Positions 7,916 through 16,429 of a stretch of DNA of 64,000 nucleotides are shown here, in pieces (position 1 is the stretch's first letter; each line of letters begins with the position of its first letter). Under the pieces are notes generated by a model. It searched no databases. It had not been told where the DNA came from and saw nothing but the letters and a program-made list of their open reading frames with translations. The stretch is from Leucobacter aridicollis (GTDB lineage: Bacteria > Actinomycetota > Actinomycetes > Actinomycetales > Microbacteriaceae): NCBI RefSeq assembly GCF_013409595.1, contig NZ_JACCBD010000001.1, forward strand, positions 3,286,001 to 3,350,000, read 5' to 3'. The translations under genes were made by a program, and so were the position numbers.

Positions 7916-8874
7916 CGCGCGAGCTCCCAGTAACGCTTGCCATCGCGGATCGATTCGCGCACGACGCCTCGGTCGCGAAGGCGCTCAAGGTTTCCGGTGA
8001 CCGGAAAGATCGAGTAGTCGAGTGCAGCTGCGGGCCACGGCCCGAGTGCGGCACCAGCCGCACGAATGATCGTGAGCGTGGACGCAGGCTCGACAATCTT
8101 GTCGAGGGCACCGAGGATCGCATCGTCGACCTCAGCAACGTATTGTTCGCTGTCGTCGAGAAACCCAGAAACCGCTGCCCCCTCGTACACCGGATAGTGC
8201 GCGGTAAGGAGCAGGTCGGCGTCGAACCCACGCACCCTGGCAATCGTTTGGAGATAGTCATCCGTATCGCGATAGGTCGGCGGGAACGCCGGAGTACCGC
8301 TCGCCGTGGGGACTGTCCGACCGAGTACCGCGTCGCTGATCGCGAGAGCGTTGTTGCGCTCGTCCCATAGAGCAAGGTGACCCGGGCTGTGCCCTGGCAC
8401 GTGGATGACTCGAACGCGCCGGTCTCCCAGATCGAACTCCTCGCCGCCGCGCAGCTCGCCGTCGAGCAATACCAGATCGCTGTCGGCCCGTACTGCCGCC
8501 GTCGTCGCGGGCGGATCATCGAAGCCGTCCATCGCCGCAAATTCCCCGTAGCGCTCGCCGATGAGCCGCTCGACGTCTTCCGTCAGCGCCCGGTCGAGTC
8601 GGTGTGCAAGCAGCTGGACACCCGGCAGGGCTGCGCGGAGCGCCCCGTTGCCGCCAGTGTGATCGAAGTCACAGTGGCTGTTGATCGCCCACCGAATGCG
8701 GCTCGGGTCAATGCCGTCTGCGGTGAGTGCAGGCAGCAGCGTCTCCGTGACCGAGTCGCGCACTCCGGTGTCGAAGAGCAGCGCGGCATCGGTGCCAACA
8801 AACAGGTAGAGCGCAACAAACCGCTCGCCCAGTGGGGCGACATAGCGGTGCAGCCCCGGTCGTAGTTCCGTCAT
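7912..8874 (-). CDS. MBL-fold metallo-hydrolase
   Basis: A 320-residue metallo-beta-lactamase-fold protein. The metal motif appears as NSHCDFDHTGGN, i.e. HxDxDH rather than the textbook HxHxDH; further ligands are HVPGHSPGH, a buried Asp near AISDAVLG and a late His in LTAHYPVY. A winged-helix-like C-terminal tail (LDYSIFPVTGNLERLRDRGVV) resembles that of lactonase/LACTB2-type members. The gene follows the enolase-superfamily gene by 2 bp and overlaps the Gfo/Idh gene by 4 bp, so all three are co-translated. A lactone, thioester or other ester hydrolase in a sugar-acid pathway is plausible; the substrate cannot be read from the sequence. Confidence 0.85.
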   Translation of the reverse strand: MTELRPGLHRYVAPLGERFVALYLFVGTDAALLFDTGVRDSVTETLLPALTADGIDPSRIRWAINSHCDFDHTGGNGALRAALPGVQLLAHRLDRALTEDVERLIGERYGEFAAMDGFDDPPATTAAVRADSDLVLLDGELRGGEEFDLGDRRVRVIHVPGHSPGHLALWDERNNALAISDAVLGRTVPTASGTPAFPPTYRDTDDYLQTIARVRGFDADLLLTAHYPVYEGAAVSGFLDDSEQYVAEVDDAILGALDKIVEPASTLTIIRAAGAALGPWPAAALDYSIFPVTGNLERLRDRGVVRESIRDGKRYWELAR

Positions 8875-8876
8875 CG

Positions 8877-10028
8877 TTACCGCTCCGTTCCGTCGAGGAT
8901 CAGTCGCAGGCCTGCGCGCTCAGGACGCATGTGCGGGCCGGCGGGGTTGCCCCAGCCGTCGCCGGTCGCAGCCGCCGCGATGCCTTCTTCGTCGACGGTG
9001 ATGCCGGTTCCTGGGGCGTCGCTCAGCACGATCCCACCATCAATGAACTCGTGGTCAACGATGAGTCCGGGAGCGAACGACGTGTCCTGCACCTCGGTCG
9101 TGAGGTGGTTGGGCACCGCGGCGGCGGCGGCCGCAACCGCTGGGTTCGCGTTGTAGCCAACCACGCTCACCGGGATATCGTGTGCGTCGGCAGCGAACGC
9201 GAGACGCAGGAAGTGCGTCACCCCCCAGACCGCGCCGGCCTGCGCGATGTCCGGCGCGCCGGCGTCGAAGAAGGGCCTGAACTGGTCGATGCCTGTGAGG
9301 TTCTCCCCCGTCGCGACCGCTGAGCGCACCTGCGCGGACAACCGAACGTGACCCGCAACGTCCCAGCGTCGCACCGGCTCCTCAATCCACAGGAGGTCGT
9401 GGCGCTCCTCGATGGCGGAGACGTAGCGCACGGCCTGCTTCGGCTGCCATGACTCGTTGGCGTCAAGCATGAGACCCGGTCGGGTCGTGTGCGCCGAGAG
9501 CGCGTCGGCCATGATCTCGAGCCGCCTGAGGTCCGCGTCGAGATCGAGGCCACCCTTGAGCTTGCCCGCAACGTACCCGCGTTCCGCGTACTCAGTGTAG
9601 AGCGCGCCGAGCTGGTCGTCGGGCAACGCGATGTCGAGGCCTGACGCATAGCCCGGCACGAATCGGTCGCGCCCTCCGAGCAGTCGCCAAAGAGGCTCGT
9701 TGGCTGCTTTTGCCTTAATGTCCCAGAGCGCCGCGTCGAGCGTTGCGATGCCACCGTATGTCGCCCCCGAGTGCCCAGATTTGAACACCTGCGCAACCAT
9801 CCTGTCAAAGAGCGCGCCGACGCTGCGGGGATCCTCCCCGAGGATCGCGGGGAAGAGCCGGTCGAGGTCCGCGTGCGACCCGACTCCGACCCCTTCAATC
9901 CCTGCGTCGGTCTCAACGATGACGATCGGAGACTCGGTCACGGCCGGGTTGATGTGCCCATTCGCGTCCCCAATGGGCCGTCGCCAGTCGTGGCGCGTGT
10001 GCAGGGTCCTGTACCCGGTGATCTTCAT
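8877..10028 (-). CDS. Mandelate racemase / muconate lactonizing enzyme family protein
   Basis: A 383-residue enolase-superfamily enzyme. Present are the KLK motif (VAGKLKGG), the metal ligands in LDANES, WIEEP and ATGEN, and the capping domain. The C-terminal catalytic His found in many acid-sugar dehydratases is not visible where expected: the segment reads SVVGYNANPAV. It may therefore rely on the KxK lysine alone, as racemases/cycloisomerases of the MLE type do. It is the first gene of a leftward unit of up to eight genes, divergent from a GntR gene. The start has AAGGA about 5 nt upstream. Candidate roles are a sugar-acid dehydratase or epimerase/cycloisomerase. Confidence 0.85.
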   Translation of the reverse strand: MKITGYRTLHTRHDWRRPIGDANGHINPAVTESPIVIVETDAGIEGVGVGSHADLDRLFPAILGEDPRSVGALFDRMVAQVFKSGHSGATYGGIATLDAALWDIKAKAANEPLWRLLGGRDRFVPGYASGLDIALPDDQLGALYTEYAERGYVAGKLKGGLDLDADLRRLEIMADALSAHTTRPGLMLDANESWQPKQAVRYVSAIEERHDLLWIEEPVRRWDVAGHVRLSAQVRSAVATGENLTGIDQFRPFFDAGAPDIAQAGAVWGVTHFLRLAFAADAHDIPVSVVGYNANPAVAAAAAAVPNHLTTEVQDTSFAPGLIVDHEFIDGGIVLSDAPGTGITVDEEGIAAAATGDGWGNPAGPHMRPERAGLRLILDGTER

Positions 10029-10062
10029 ATCGTCCTTGATGTTGCTCGATGAAACTTAACAT

Positions 10063-10117
10063 ACATCATACGACTTATAAGTGAATTTGGCGAGCCGCGC
10101 CCGTCTTGCGTCATACG
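10063..10117. promoter_or_regulatory. Divergent control region with TCATACG sites and a palindrome
   Basis: Between the divergent enolase-superfamily and GntR genes lie ACATCATACG (10063-10072), the 10-bp perfect palindrome ACTTATAAGT (10073-10082) and TCATACG again (10111-10117). ACATCATACG recurs at 16430-16439 upstream of the sugar-binding lipoprotein. Read on the minus strand the site contains TATGAT, so it may overlap a -10 element. Control by the adjacent GntR protein is inferred. Confidence 0.45.
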
Positions 10118-10144
10118 TCGCACCTTTATCGCTAGACTCGCCCC

Positions 10145-10906
10145 ATGTCCCCGCTTCCTCAGCAGCCCAAGACCCTCGGCGCTCCGCGCACCCCGACGGC
10201 GCGGTTCGGCACAATCGTCGTACACGACCTCGTGACGGCGATCGTGGTCGGCGATTTCCAAGCGGGCGAACTCCTACCGAGCGAAACCGAGCTGTGCGAC
10301 CACTTCGGCGTGAGCCGCACCGTCATCCGTGAGTCCATCAAGCGACTCGAAGAAAAGGGCATGGTCTCGGTCGCGCAGGGCCGCGGGACGGTCGTCAACG
10401 AGCAGCACGATTGGAACATCCTCGACAGGGTTGTGCTCACTGTCATGATCGAGAACGACGCCGAACTCGGCATCCTCGATGAGATCGCGACCGTCCGCGC
10501 TGAGCTCGAATCCGGCATGGCGAGCCGGGCAGCCACCCGCCGTGACGACGACGCAATCAGCGCCCTTGGCGCCGCTCACGCAAAGCTCGAAGCAACGATC
10601 GATGACGCCGAGGCATTTGCCGCGAGTGACGTCGAGTTCCACTCACTTGTGATGGAGATAGCCGGAGACCGACTTTCCCAGGGCATCGCGCGCACGCTCA
10701 CAAGTCGCGCTCGCGACAACGCGCGCTTCTATGGAGCACCCGGCCCCGAGGCAATGCCCGACACCGTCGAGGAACACAAGCGCGTCCTCGACGCCATCAC
10801 CGCGGGTGACAGCGACACCGCAGCGCGCGAGATGAAGGAACACATCACCCGCGCGTGGGAGCGCCGTCGGATCCCAGCAGAGAGCTCACACCGTACAGGG
10901 AGCTGA
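10145..10906 (+). CDS. GntR family transcriptional regulator, FadR/FCD subgroup
   Basis: A 253-residue regulator. The winged helix-turn-helix spans about residues 22-85 (SETELCDHFGVSRTVIRESIKRL with the wing GRGTVV). The C-terminal FCD ligand domain has the metal-binding pattern Asp/His in SDVEFHSLV, His in EEHKRVLD and His in MKEHI, typical of regulators that sense carboxylic or sugar acids. No Shine-Dalgarno precedes the ATG; TAGACT at 10133-10138 stands 6 nt before it, so a leaderless mRNA is likely. It is divergent from the 10028-910 operon and probably controls it and the ABC transporter promoter near 16400, which share the TCATACG motif. Confidence 0.9.
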   Translation: MSPLPQQPKTLGAPRTPTARFGTIVVHDLVTAIVVGDFQAGELLPSETELCDHFGVSRTVIRESIKRLEEKGMVSVAQGRGTVVNEQHDWNILDRVVLTVMIENDAELGILDEIATVRAELESGMASRAATRRDDDAISALGAAHAKLEATIDDAEAFAASDVEFHSLVMEIAGDRLSQGIARTLTSRARDNARFYGAPGPEAMPDTVEEHKRVLDAITAGDSDTAAREMKEHITRAWERRRIPAESSHRTGS

Positions 10907-10947
10907 CACCCCGCCGGGAGCTGACAATGGCCGAGCGCGAGCGGAAA

Positions 10948-11943
10948 CTACGCGAGGCCGACCGCCCGCGGATCGACAAGCCCCTCGTCGACAAGCTCCC
11001 GCCACAGCCCTGCGGGCACCTCGGCGGCAAAGCGTCGAATATTCTCTCGCACCTGCTCAGCGTTGCGCATCCCAAGCGCAACGCCAGCGACCGCATCGTG
11101 TAGGAGCGGGAACGCGAGCGCGGCCTCCGGAAGGGAGACGCCGTGCCGCTCGCAAGCATCCGCGAGCCGATTCGCACGTCCAAGCAACTCCACCGGAGCG
11201 GGCATGTAGTCGTAGGTCGCGTCCACTGGTGGCCGCGCCGCGGCAAGCAAACCGGAGTTGTACACCGCCACCGCAATCACCGAGGCGCCGGCCCGTCTCG
11301 CCGGCTCGAGTACGTCGTCGAGTGCGCCCTGTTCAAGCAACGTATAACGCCCGGCGAGCATCACCACATCGATGAGGCCATCGCCGAGGAGCTCCGCGAG
11401 CCCCGCTGACTGATTCGTGCCGACACCCACGGCGGCAACGAGCCCCTCTGCTTTGAGCACGGCAAGTGCTTCTAGCCCCTCCCGCGCCGCCCCGGCGTAG
11501 GCCGCATCGGGATCATGCACGAACACCGTGTCGATCCTGTCGAGACCGAGCCGCTCGAGGCTTCCCTCAAGCGACCTGCGAACGCCTTCGAGAGTGAAGT
11601 CCCATTCGCGAGCAAGGGTGTCAGGCACCGCAAACCCCTCGTCGCGGCCGCGCGGTGCTGGGTTTGATACGAGTAGGCGTCCCACTTTTGTCGAGACCTG
11701 GAACTCTTCGCGCGAGTAGCGAGCGAGGGCTTCGCCGAGCCTGCGCTCAGACAGCCCCAGCCCGTAGTGCGGCGCAGTGTCGAACGAACGAACCCCGGCC
11801 TCCCACGCCGCTTCGACCGCTCCAGCAGCCTCAGCGTCGCTGGTCTCGCGATACAGGTTGCCGATCGACGCACCGCCAAAACCGACCGGGGTCGTCCACG
11901 CGCGCGTGGCTCCCAACCCGACGCGCTCCATCGGGCCCGTCAC
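10948..11943 (-). CDS. Aldo/keto reductase, probable L-fucose 1-dehydrogenase
   Basis: A 331-residue aldo/keto reductase. The catalytic tetrad can be placed: Asp and Tyr in FDTAPHYGLGLSE, Lys in STKVGRLL and His in FVHDPDA. The YGLGLSERRLGEAL stretch and length match the D-threo-aldose (L-fucose) 1-dehydrogenase group, which oxidises L-fucose to L-fucono-1,5-lactone with NAD(P). Its ATG overlaps the end of the amidohydrolase gene by 4 bp, fitting consecutive steps (fucose to lactone, lactone to acid). It is the last gene of the transporter operon that begins at 16369. Specificity for fucose over arabinose or galactose is inferred from context. Confidence 0.82.
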   Translation of the reverse strand: MTGPMERVGLGATRAWTTPVGFGGASIGNLYRETSDAEAAGAVEAAWEAGVRSFDTAPHYGLGLSERRLGEALARYSREEFQVSTKVGRLLVSNPAPRGRDEGFAVPDTLAREWDFTLEGVRRSLEGSLERLGLDRIDTVFVHDPDAAYAGAAREGLEALAVLKAEGLVAAVGVGTNQSAGLAELLGDGLIDVVMLAGRYTLLEQGALDDVLEPARRAGASVIAVAVYNSGLLAAARPPVDATYDYMPAPVELLGRANRLADACERHGVSLPEAALAFPLLHDAVAGVALGMRNAEQVRENIRRFAAEVPAGLWRELVDEGLVDPRAVGLA

Positions 11944-12809
11944 GGCGTCCCCTCCGCGAGCCCCGCGGCGTATACGGCGCGAGCGGTGCCGGAGAAGACT
12001 CGCTCCCGTTCGTCCGCAGTAAGGTGGGCGGCGGCGGCGCGAACGCGCTCAATCCAGCCGCTGTAGCTCTCGTCACTGAGCCGCACGAGGGGCCAGTCCG
12101 ATGCGAACATCGTGCGACTCGCGCCAAACGCGTCGAGCGCAACGGCGAGTGCGGCATCGGCATTGCTCTGTGAGGCCAAGCCAGAAAGTTTGCAGACGGT
12201 GTTCGGCAGCGCAGCCAGCCGGCGCACATCGACCTCCCACGCGGCAAATCCCACGCCGTCGTTCGGCGGGTTGCCGGCGTGATCAAGCACGAAGGTCATG
12301 TCCGGCACCCGTTCCGCAAGCGCTGTCGCGACGGGGAGCTGGTGGGCCCGAACGACTAGGTCGAACGTAAGTCGACGCGCTGCAAGCACGCGGATGCCCG
12401 CCCAAACGTCCTCTCGCCCGAGCCAACGGGGGTCGGGATCGACATGTGCGAGGTGGCGAACGCCGCAGAGCGCGGCGGCACCAGGGTGCTTCGCGATGGC
12501 ATCGAGCTGGGCCTCGACATCGGCGGAGAGGTCGACCCATCCAACCACCCTGTGCGCACGCGACGATGCATACGCTTCGTCAAGTAAGAAGTATGTTTCG
12601 GCGAGCGAGTTGTTGGCTTGCACAAGCACTGAGCTACTGGCCCCGTGCGCCGCGAGCACCTCGTCGAGATCGACGCCCGAAAAGTCGCGGTCGATTGCTG
12701 CCATAGTGTCGCCCGCGATCCATTCCTGTGGGGTAGCGGCGAGGTCCCACAGGTGGCAGTGAGCATCGACGAGAAACGGGTCGTCCTTAGCACTCAATCC
12801 ATGTGCCAC
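11940..12809 (-). CDS. Amidohydrolase 2 family protein, probable L-fuconolactonase
   Basis: A 289-residue metal-dependent TIM-barrel hydrolase. It shows the N-terminal HxH in VDAHCHLWDL (His17 and His19 from the chosen start), a central His in VLDHAGNPP and the C-terminal Asp in FASDWPL, as in family members such as L-rhamnono- and L-fuconolactonases. The start is set at GTG 12809 (MAHGLSAKDD), which has GGAG 5 nt upstream and overlaps the mutarotase gene by 16 bp; TTG 12797, overlapping the mutarotase stop, is an alternative. The longer reading to 12890 lies wholly inside the mutarotase gene. Opening of L-fucono-lactone to L-fuconate is the expected reaction. Confidence 0.82.
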   Translation of the reverse strand: MAHGLSAKDDPFLVDAHCHLWDLAATPQEWIAGDTMAAIDRDFSGVDLDEVLAAHGASSSVLVQANNSLAETYFLLDEAYASSRAHRVVGWVDLSADVEAQLDAIAKHPGAAALCGVRHLAHVDPDPRWLGREDVWAGIRVLAARRLTFDLVVRAHQLPVATALAERVPDMTFVLDHAGNPPNDGVGFAAWEVDVRRLAALPNTVCKLSGLASQSNADAALAVALDAFGASRTMFASDWPLVRLSDESYSGWIERVRAAAAHLTADERERVFSGTARAVYAAGLAEGTP

Positions 12810-13147
12810 GCCAACTCCATCTCTCGCCACCCTGTCACACCGGCGACCGCTCCAAACGGGACCTGGCAAGGCCCGGTGTGTGCCCACCATTCCTGACTCG
12901 TCTTGTCCGCCTGCACGCGCGCCATATCGCGCTCGTAGTCGTCACCCACATAGTCGTATACGCCAAATAGCGTGTCGTCGGCGATGAAAATCGAGTAGTT
13001 TCTCAGCCCGTTCTCGTGCATGGCCGCTTCAACCCGAGGCCAGACGGCCCGGTGAAGCGCTAGGTACTCGGCCCGCTTCTCGGGTCGCACGTTCACGACA
13101 AACCCGAACCGCCTCGCAGCCCCATCCCGCACAGCGTATCCGCTCAT
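12794..13147 (-). CDS. L-rhamnose mutarotase family protein (probable L-fucose mutarotase)
   Basis: A 117-residue protein of the small dimeric L-rhamnose mutarotase family (DUF718). Recognisable segments are FVVNVRPEKRAEYLALHRAVWP, the NYSIFI strand and the WWAHTGPCQVP tail. Members interconvert sugar anomers so that the correct form reaches the dehydrogenase. The start overlaps the permease stop by 4 bp (ATGA), and the lactonase gene begins inside its 3' end. A second member lies at 27414-27737 in the other fucoside operon. L-fucose is the likely substrate from context. Confidence 0.87.
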   Translation of the reverse strand: MSGYAVRDGAARRFGFVVNVRPEKRAEYLALHRAVWPRVEAAMHENGLRNYSIFIADDTLFGVYDYVGDDYERDMARVQADKTSQEWWAHTGPCQVPFGAVAGVTGWREMELAWHMD

Positions 13148-14073
13148 CCCTTGGTCCCACCTGCCGTCATGCCGCTGACCAGGAAGCGCTGGCTGAACAG
13201 GAAGATGATGAGGATGGGCAGGATCGAGAGGAGCGTGGCGAGGGCAAGCGTTGGCAGCTCAATGACACTCGTCGCCGCCGTCGTCGGATTGAACTGCGGA
13301 ACGTTGGCAAGCATGTTTGCCAAGCCGACCTGCACGGGTGATTTGGTGCCACCAACCATCAGGAACGGCAGGAAGTAGTTGTTCCAGTTTCCCGTGAAGT
13401 TGAAGAATGCGGTGAGCGCAATGACCGGCGCCGCGAGCGGCATGGCGATCTGCGCAAACACTCTAAACTCCCCCGCACCGTCGATGCGGGCGGCATTGAG
13501 CAGGTCGCGCGATACCGTCGTCGAAAAATAGATGTAGGTGAGGTATACGCCAAAAGGAAAGAAGGAGAACGGGAGGATCACCGAGAGCGGGGTCCCAATA
13601 AGCTTCAGTGCGGAGAGCTCGAGGAAGATTGGCAGGACGAGCGCAGTGTTTGGAATCAGCATGACGACGAGAGTTGTCATGAGTAGTGTCTTGCGACCCT
13701 TGAAGTCAGTCAGGGCGAGCGCGTAACCGGCCGGGATCGTGACGAGCAGCATGATGATGATCGCGCCGAAGGAATAGAGCGTCGAGTTTCCAAGCCAGGT
13801 GAGGAACACGCCGTCCTGGAACCCGAAGAGTGAACTCCAATTCGCGCCGAGCTGCTCGAACGACCCGAATGTGAACGGCCCATCAAGCAGGAGCTGTTTG
13901 GGGTTCTTCGTAGGCGCAAGCAGCAGCCACACGATCGGCAGAATAAAGAAGATCGCGAAGCCGACGAGCACGATCCCGATTGTCACTCTTGAGAGCCACC
14001 GTTTGGGATCCGCTGTCACACGCGCGGCGGACCTGCCGCGTTCCGATAGGGCGTTCTGGCTAGTCACTTTCAA
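13144..14073 (-). CDS. Carbohydrate ABC transporter permease (MalG type)
   Basis: A 309-residue inner-membrane permease with a cytoplasmic N-terminal tail and six predicted helices. The EAA loop reads NAARIDGAGEFRVFAQIAMP, the contact site for a shared ATPase. It resembles the MalG half of CUT1 sugar importers. The gene overlaps the partner permease by 14 bp and the mutarotase by 4 bp. No ATPase gene is present in the operon, so it probably borrows an MsiK-like ATPase encoded elsewhere, as is usual in actinobacteria. Substrate inferred: L-fucose or a fucoside. Confidence 0.9.
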   Translation of the reverse strand: MKVTSQNALSERGRSAARVTADPKRWLSRVTIGIVLVGFAIFFILPIVWLLLAPTKNPKQLLLDGPFTFGSFEQLGANWSSLFGFQDGVFLTWLGNSTLYSFGAIIIMLLVTIPAGYALALTDFKGRKTLLMTTLVVMLIPNTALVLPIFLELSALKLIGTPLSVILPFSFFPFGVYLTYIYFSTTVSRDLLNAARIDGAGEFRVFAQIAMPLAAPVIALTAFFNFTGNWNNYFLPFLMVGGTKSPVQVGLANMLANVPQFNPTTAATSVIELPTLALATLLSILPILIIFLFSQRFLVSGMTAGGTKG

Positions 14074-15007
14074 ACAACTTTCCGCGGAAGATGAAGATTG
14101 ACGAGAGGATCAGCGCAATCGCGAGAAGCACGATCGAGATCGCTGCTGATCCCGAGAAGTCGTTCTGTCTGAACGCGTAGAGGTACGCCAGCTGGTTCAG
14201 CGAGTAGTCTTCCGGCACCACACCGCGCGTTGCCTGCGAGAGGATTCGCGGCTCAACGAAGAGCTGCGTGCCTGCAGCAAGGCTCATCACTCCCATGTAC
14301 GAGATCCATTTCGTCATCATCGGGAGCTGGATGTGCCACGCGGTCTGTACCGCGTTTGCCCCATCGATTCGAGCAGCTTCCATGACCTCGGTGTCGATGT
14401 TATTGAGCGCGCCGTACATGATGACGATCCAGGAGCCTGCACCGGTCCAGAACGCGATAATCGTAAAGATGACCGGCAGGTTATCGATCGAAACGGTGCG
14501 CACGAGTGTGTCCAGTCCGAATCCACGAAGCAGACCCGCAACCGGGCTCACGGTCGGGTCGAGGAGAAACAGCCACAGCATCACACTTGATGCCCCCGCA
14601 ATGGCTCCCGGAATGTAATACAGGAAGCGGGCACTTGCTGAGATCCATCGCACTCGGATCGCATGCACGATGAGCGCCAACGCCACGACAACGACGATCA
14701 GGCTGATAAGCCAGAACAGGATGTAGACGGCTACATGTGTTGCGGCCGGCCAGAATCGATAGTCTGCGAAGATCCGAGTGAAATTCTCAAACCCTACGAA
14801 CGCGCCGTTTCGCGTAAACGAGAGGTACAGCGCATACAACGCGGGAATAATGCCGAACGCGAGCAGCAGCAGGGTGTAGCCGCTGATGAAGAACTGGCCG
14901 AACCGTGCTTCGCGGTGCCGCAACGATGTGCGCTGTTTTGGCATTCGCCGCCGACGCGACCCGTTGCGGGCCGCGTCGGCGAGCAGAATGGTGCGGGTTT
15001 CAGACAA
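14060..15007 (-). CDS. Carbohydrate ABC transporter permease (MalF type)
   Basis: A 315-residue permease with about six membrane helices. The loop EAARIDGANAVQTAWHIQLP is the EAA motif. The N-terminus is basic and short, lacking the large periplasmic P2 loop of enteric MalF, as is typical of actinobacterial CUT1 systems. It starts at the base directly after the stop codon of the binding-protein gene and overlaps the MalG-type permease by 14 bp, so the subunits are made together. Confidence 0.9.
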   Translation of the reverse strand: MSETRTILLADAARNGSRRRRMPKQRTSLRHREARFGQFFISGYTLLLLAFGIIPALYALYLSFTRNGAFVGFENFTRIFADYRFWPAATHVAVYILFWLISLIVVVVALALIVHAIRVRWISASARFLYYIPGAIAGASSVMLWLFLLDPTVSPVAGLLRGFGLDTLVRTVSIDNLPVIFTIIAFWTGAGSWIVIMYGALNNIDTEVMEAARIDGANAVQTAWHIQLPMMTKWISYMGVMSLAAGTQLFVEPRILSQATRGVVPEDYSLNQLAYLYAFRQNDFSGSAAISIVLLAIALILSSIFIFRGKLFESD

Positions 15008-16369
15008 TTACTTCACCGTGTACCCGTTGACCGTGGCTTCGTTCTTCAACTTCTCTTCCCACGCGGGAAGCAGTGACTCGATTGTCTTACCCTCTGCAAT
15101 GCCGGGGATGACGACGGTCGCCCAAGCTGTTTCGGGGCTCCACTTCGTCACCGACCAGCCTGACCAGATCGAGTCGGCCGCAGAGGTCATGACCTCCTTG
15201 AAGTCTCCGTTGACGAAGTACCCGGTCTCCTCAAGCTTTGCGAGCCACCCCTCCGCTGCCGAAGTGTAGGCGGGGTAGGCGGCAGAAGCCTCAACCTGGA
15301 ACTCTGGCGCGCTCGTGACAAAGGTGAGGAACTCGCGGACGGCGGCGAGGTTCTTGCTGTGGCTCGATGCGTACCAGATTCCACCGCCGACGTTGCCCGT
15401 AGCGACATCGCCGTCTTCCCACTTCAGCGGTGCTGCCACTCCGATCTCGCCCGCGGGGACCTCAAGCGCACCCTGGAAGATCGCCCCGGTGTACCAGACC
15501 GGCCCAGGAAGAGCGACAATCTTGTCGGCGTACTTGTCGGCGAACGTCGCACTAAAGAAACTGTCCTGAACTATCGTGCCGTTCTCGAGCATCCCATCGA
15601 GAATCTTCGTGATCTTCTGCGCGTTCGGGTCGGACGTGTCTGCAGAGAACTCCGTCCCGTCAGCCTGGAATACGGGCGACTCGGTGCCACCGTAGTAGAC
15701 GTAGGTCATGAACGCATCGCCGAGGCTACCGAGGATGTACCCCGGGTGCTCCTTCGCCAGCTTGTCACCGAGCTCGCCGTACTCCTCCCAGGTTGTGGGA
15801 ACCTCGTAACCGAACTGGTCGAGCAGGTCCTGGTTGTAGTACGTCACGACCTGGGCGAGGTCGTTGCGAAGACCATAGACCGTTCCGTCGACGGTGCCGT
15901 AGTCAAGCGACCCTGCGGCAAACCCGGCAAGGAACTCGTCAGACAGAAGCCCCCTGTTCAGCGGGGCCGCGTATGGCTGCACGCCGTTCGTCTCCTGCGA
16001 CGCCCAGATGGCATCGTTCTGCTGCGAGGAGAACACCACATCCGGCCAGCCCTCGCCCGACTGATCCATGAGCGCGACCTTCGTTTGGAATGTCCCGGAG
16101 CCGCCGGCGTTCCCGTCGTACACCTCATACTCGACAGGGATGTCGGGGTGCGCCTCGCGGAATGCGGCGATCGCGGGTTCGCGCGATGCATCGACCCACA
16201 CGGTGATCGGGCTATCTGCGACCTGCTCCGCTGCCGCGAAACCGAACTCCGACTCCTCCGCGCCGCCACTGGCGCCGGAGGCACAGCCAGTCAGAGCGAG
16301 TGCCCCGGCGAGCAGCACACCCCCAACAGCGAGGAACGGAGTACGACGGGAGAGTGTTTGCTTTGGCAT
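15008..16369 (-). CDS. Sugar ABC transporter substrate-binding lipoprotein
   Basis: A 453-residue extracellular solute-binding protein of the CUT1 type. A signal peptide ends in the lipobox ALTGC (Cys29), so it is anchored as a lipoprotein on the outer face of the membrane. The mature part shows the usual SBP pattern, with a ligand-facing WPDVVFSSQQND region and the closing C-terminal Trp-rich segment SIWSGWSVTKWSPETAW. It is the first gene of the operon SBP, two permeases, mutarotase, lactonase, dehydrogenase, whose later genes make L-fucose the best guess for the ligand. Upstream carry the TCATACG site and a terminator of the preceding gene. Confidence 0.9.
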   Translation of the reverse strand: MPKQTLSRRTPFLAVGGVLLAGALALTGCASGASGGAEESEFGFAAAEQVADSPITVWVDASREPAIAAFREAHPDIPVEYEVYDGNAGGSGTFQTKVALMDQSGEGWPDVVFSSQQNDAIWASQETNGVQPYAAPLNRGLLSDEFLAGFAAGSLDYGTVDGTVYGLRNDLAQVVTYYNQDLLDQFGYEVPTTWEEYGELGDKLAKEHPGYILGSLGDAFMTYVYYGGTESPVFQADGTEFSADTSDPNAQKITKILDGMLENGTIVQDSFFSATFADKYADKIVALPGPVWYTGAIFQGALEVPAGEIGVAAPLKWEDGDVATGNVGGGIWYASSHSKNLAAVREFLTFVTSAPEFQVEASAAYPAYTSAAEGWLAKLEETGYFVNGDFKEVMTSAADSIWSGWSVTKWSPETAWATVVIPGIAEGKTIESLLPAWEEKLKNEATVNGYTVK

Positions 16370-16429
16370 GTCGGTCCTTTGCTGGTCGACGTCGTTGACG
16401 ACTAATGTTCCGGTCGGAATAAAGTTATT

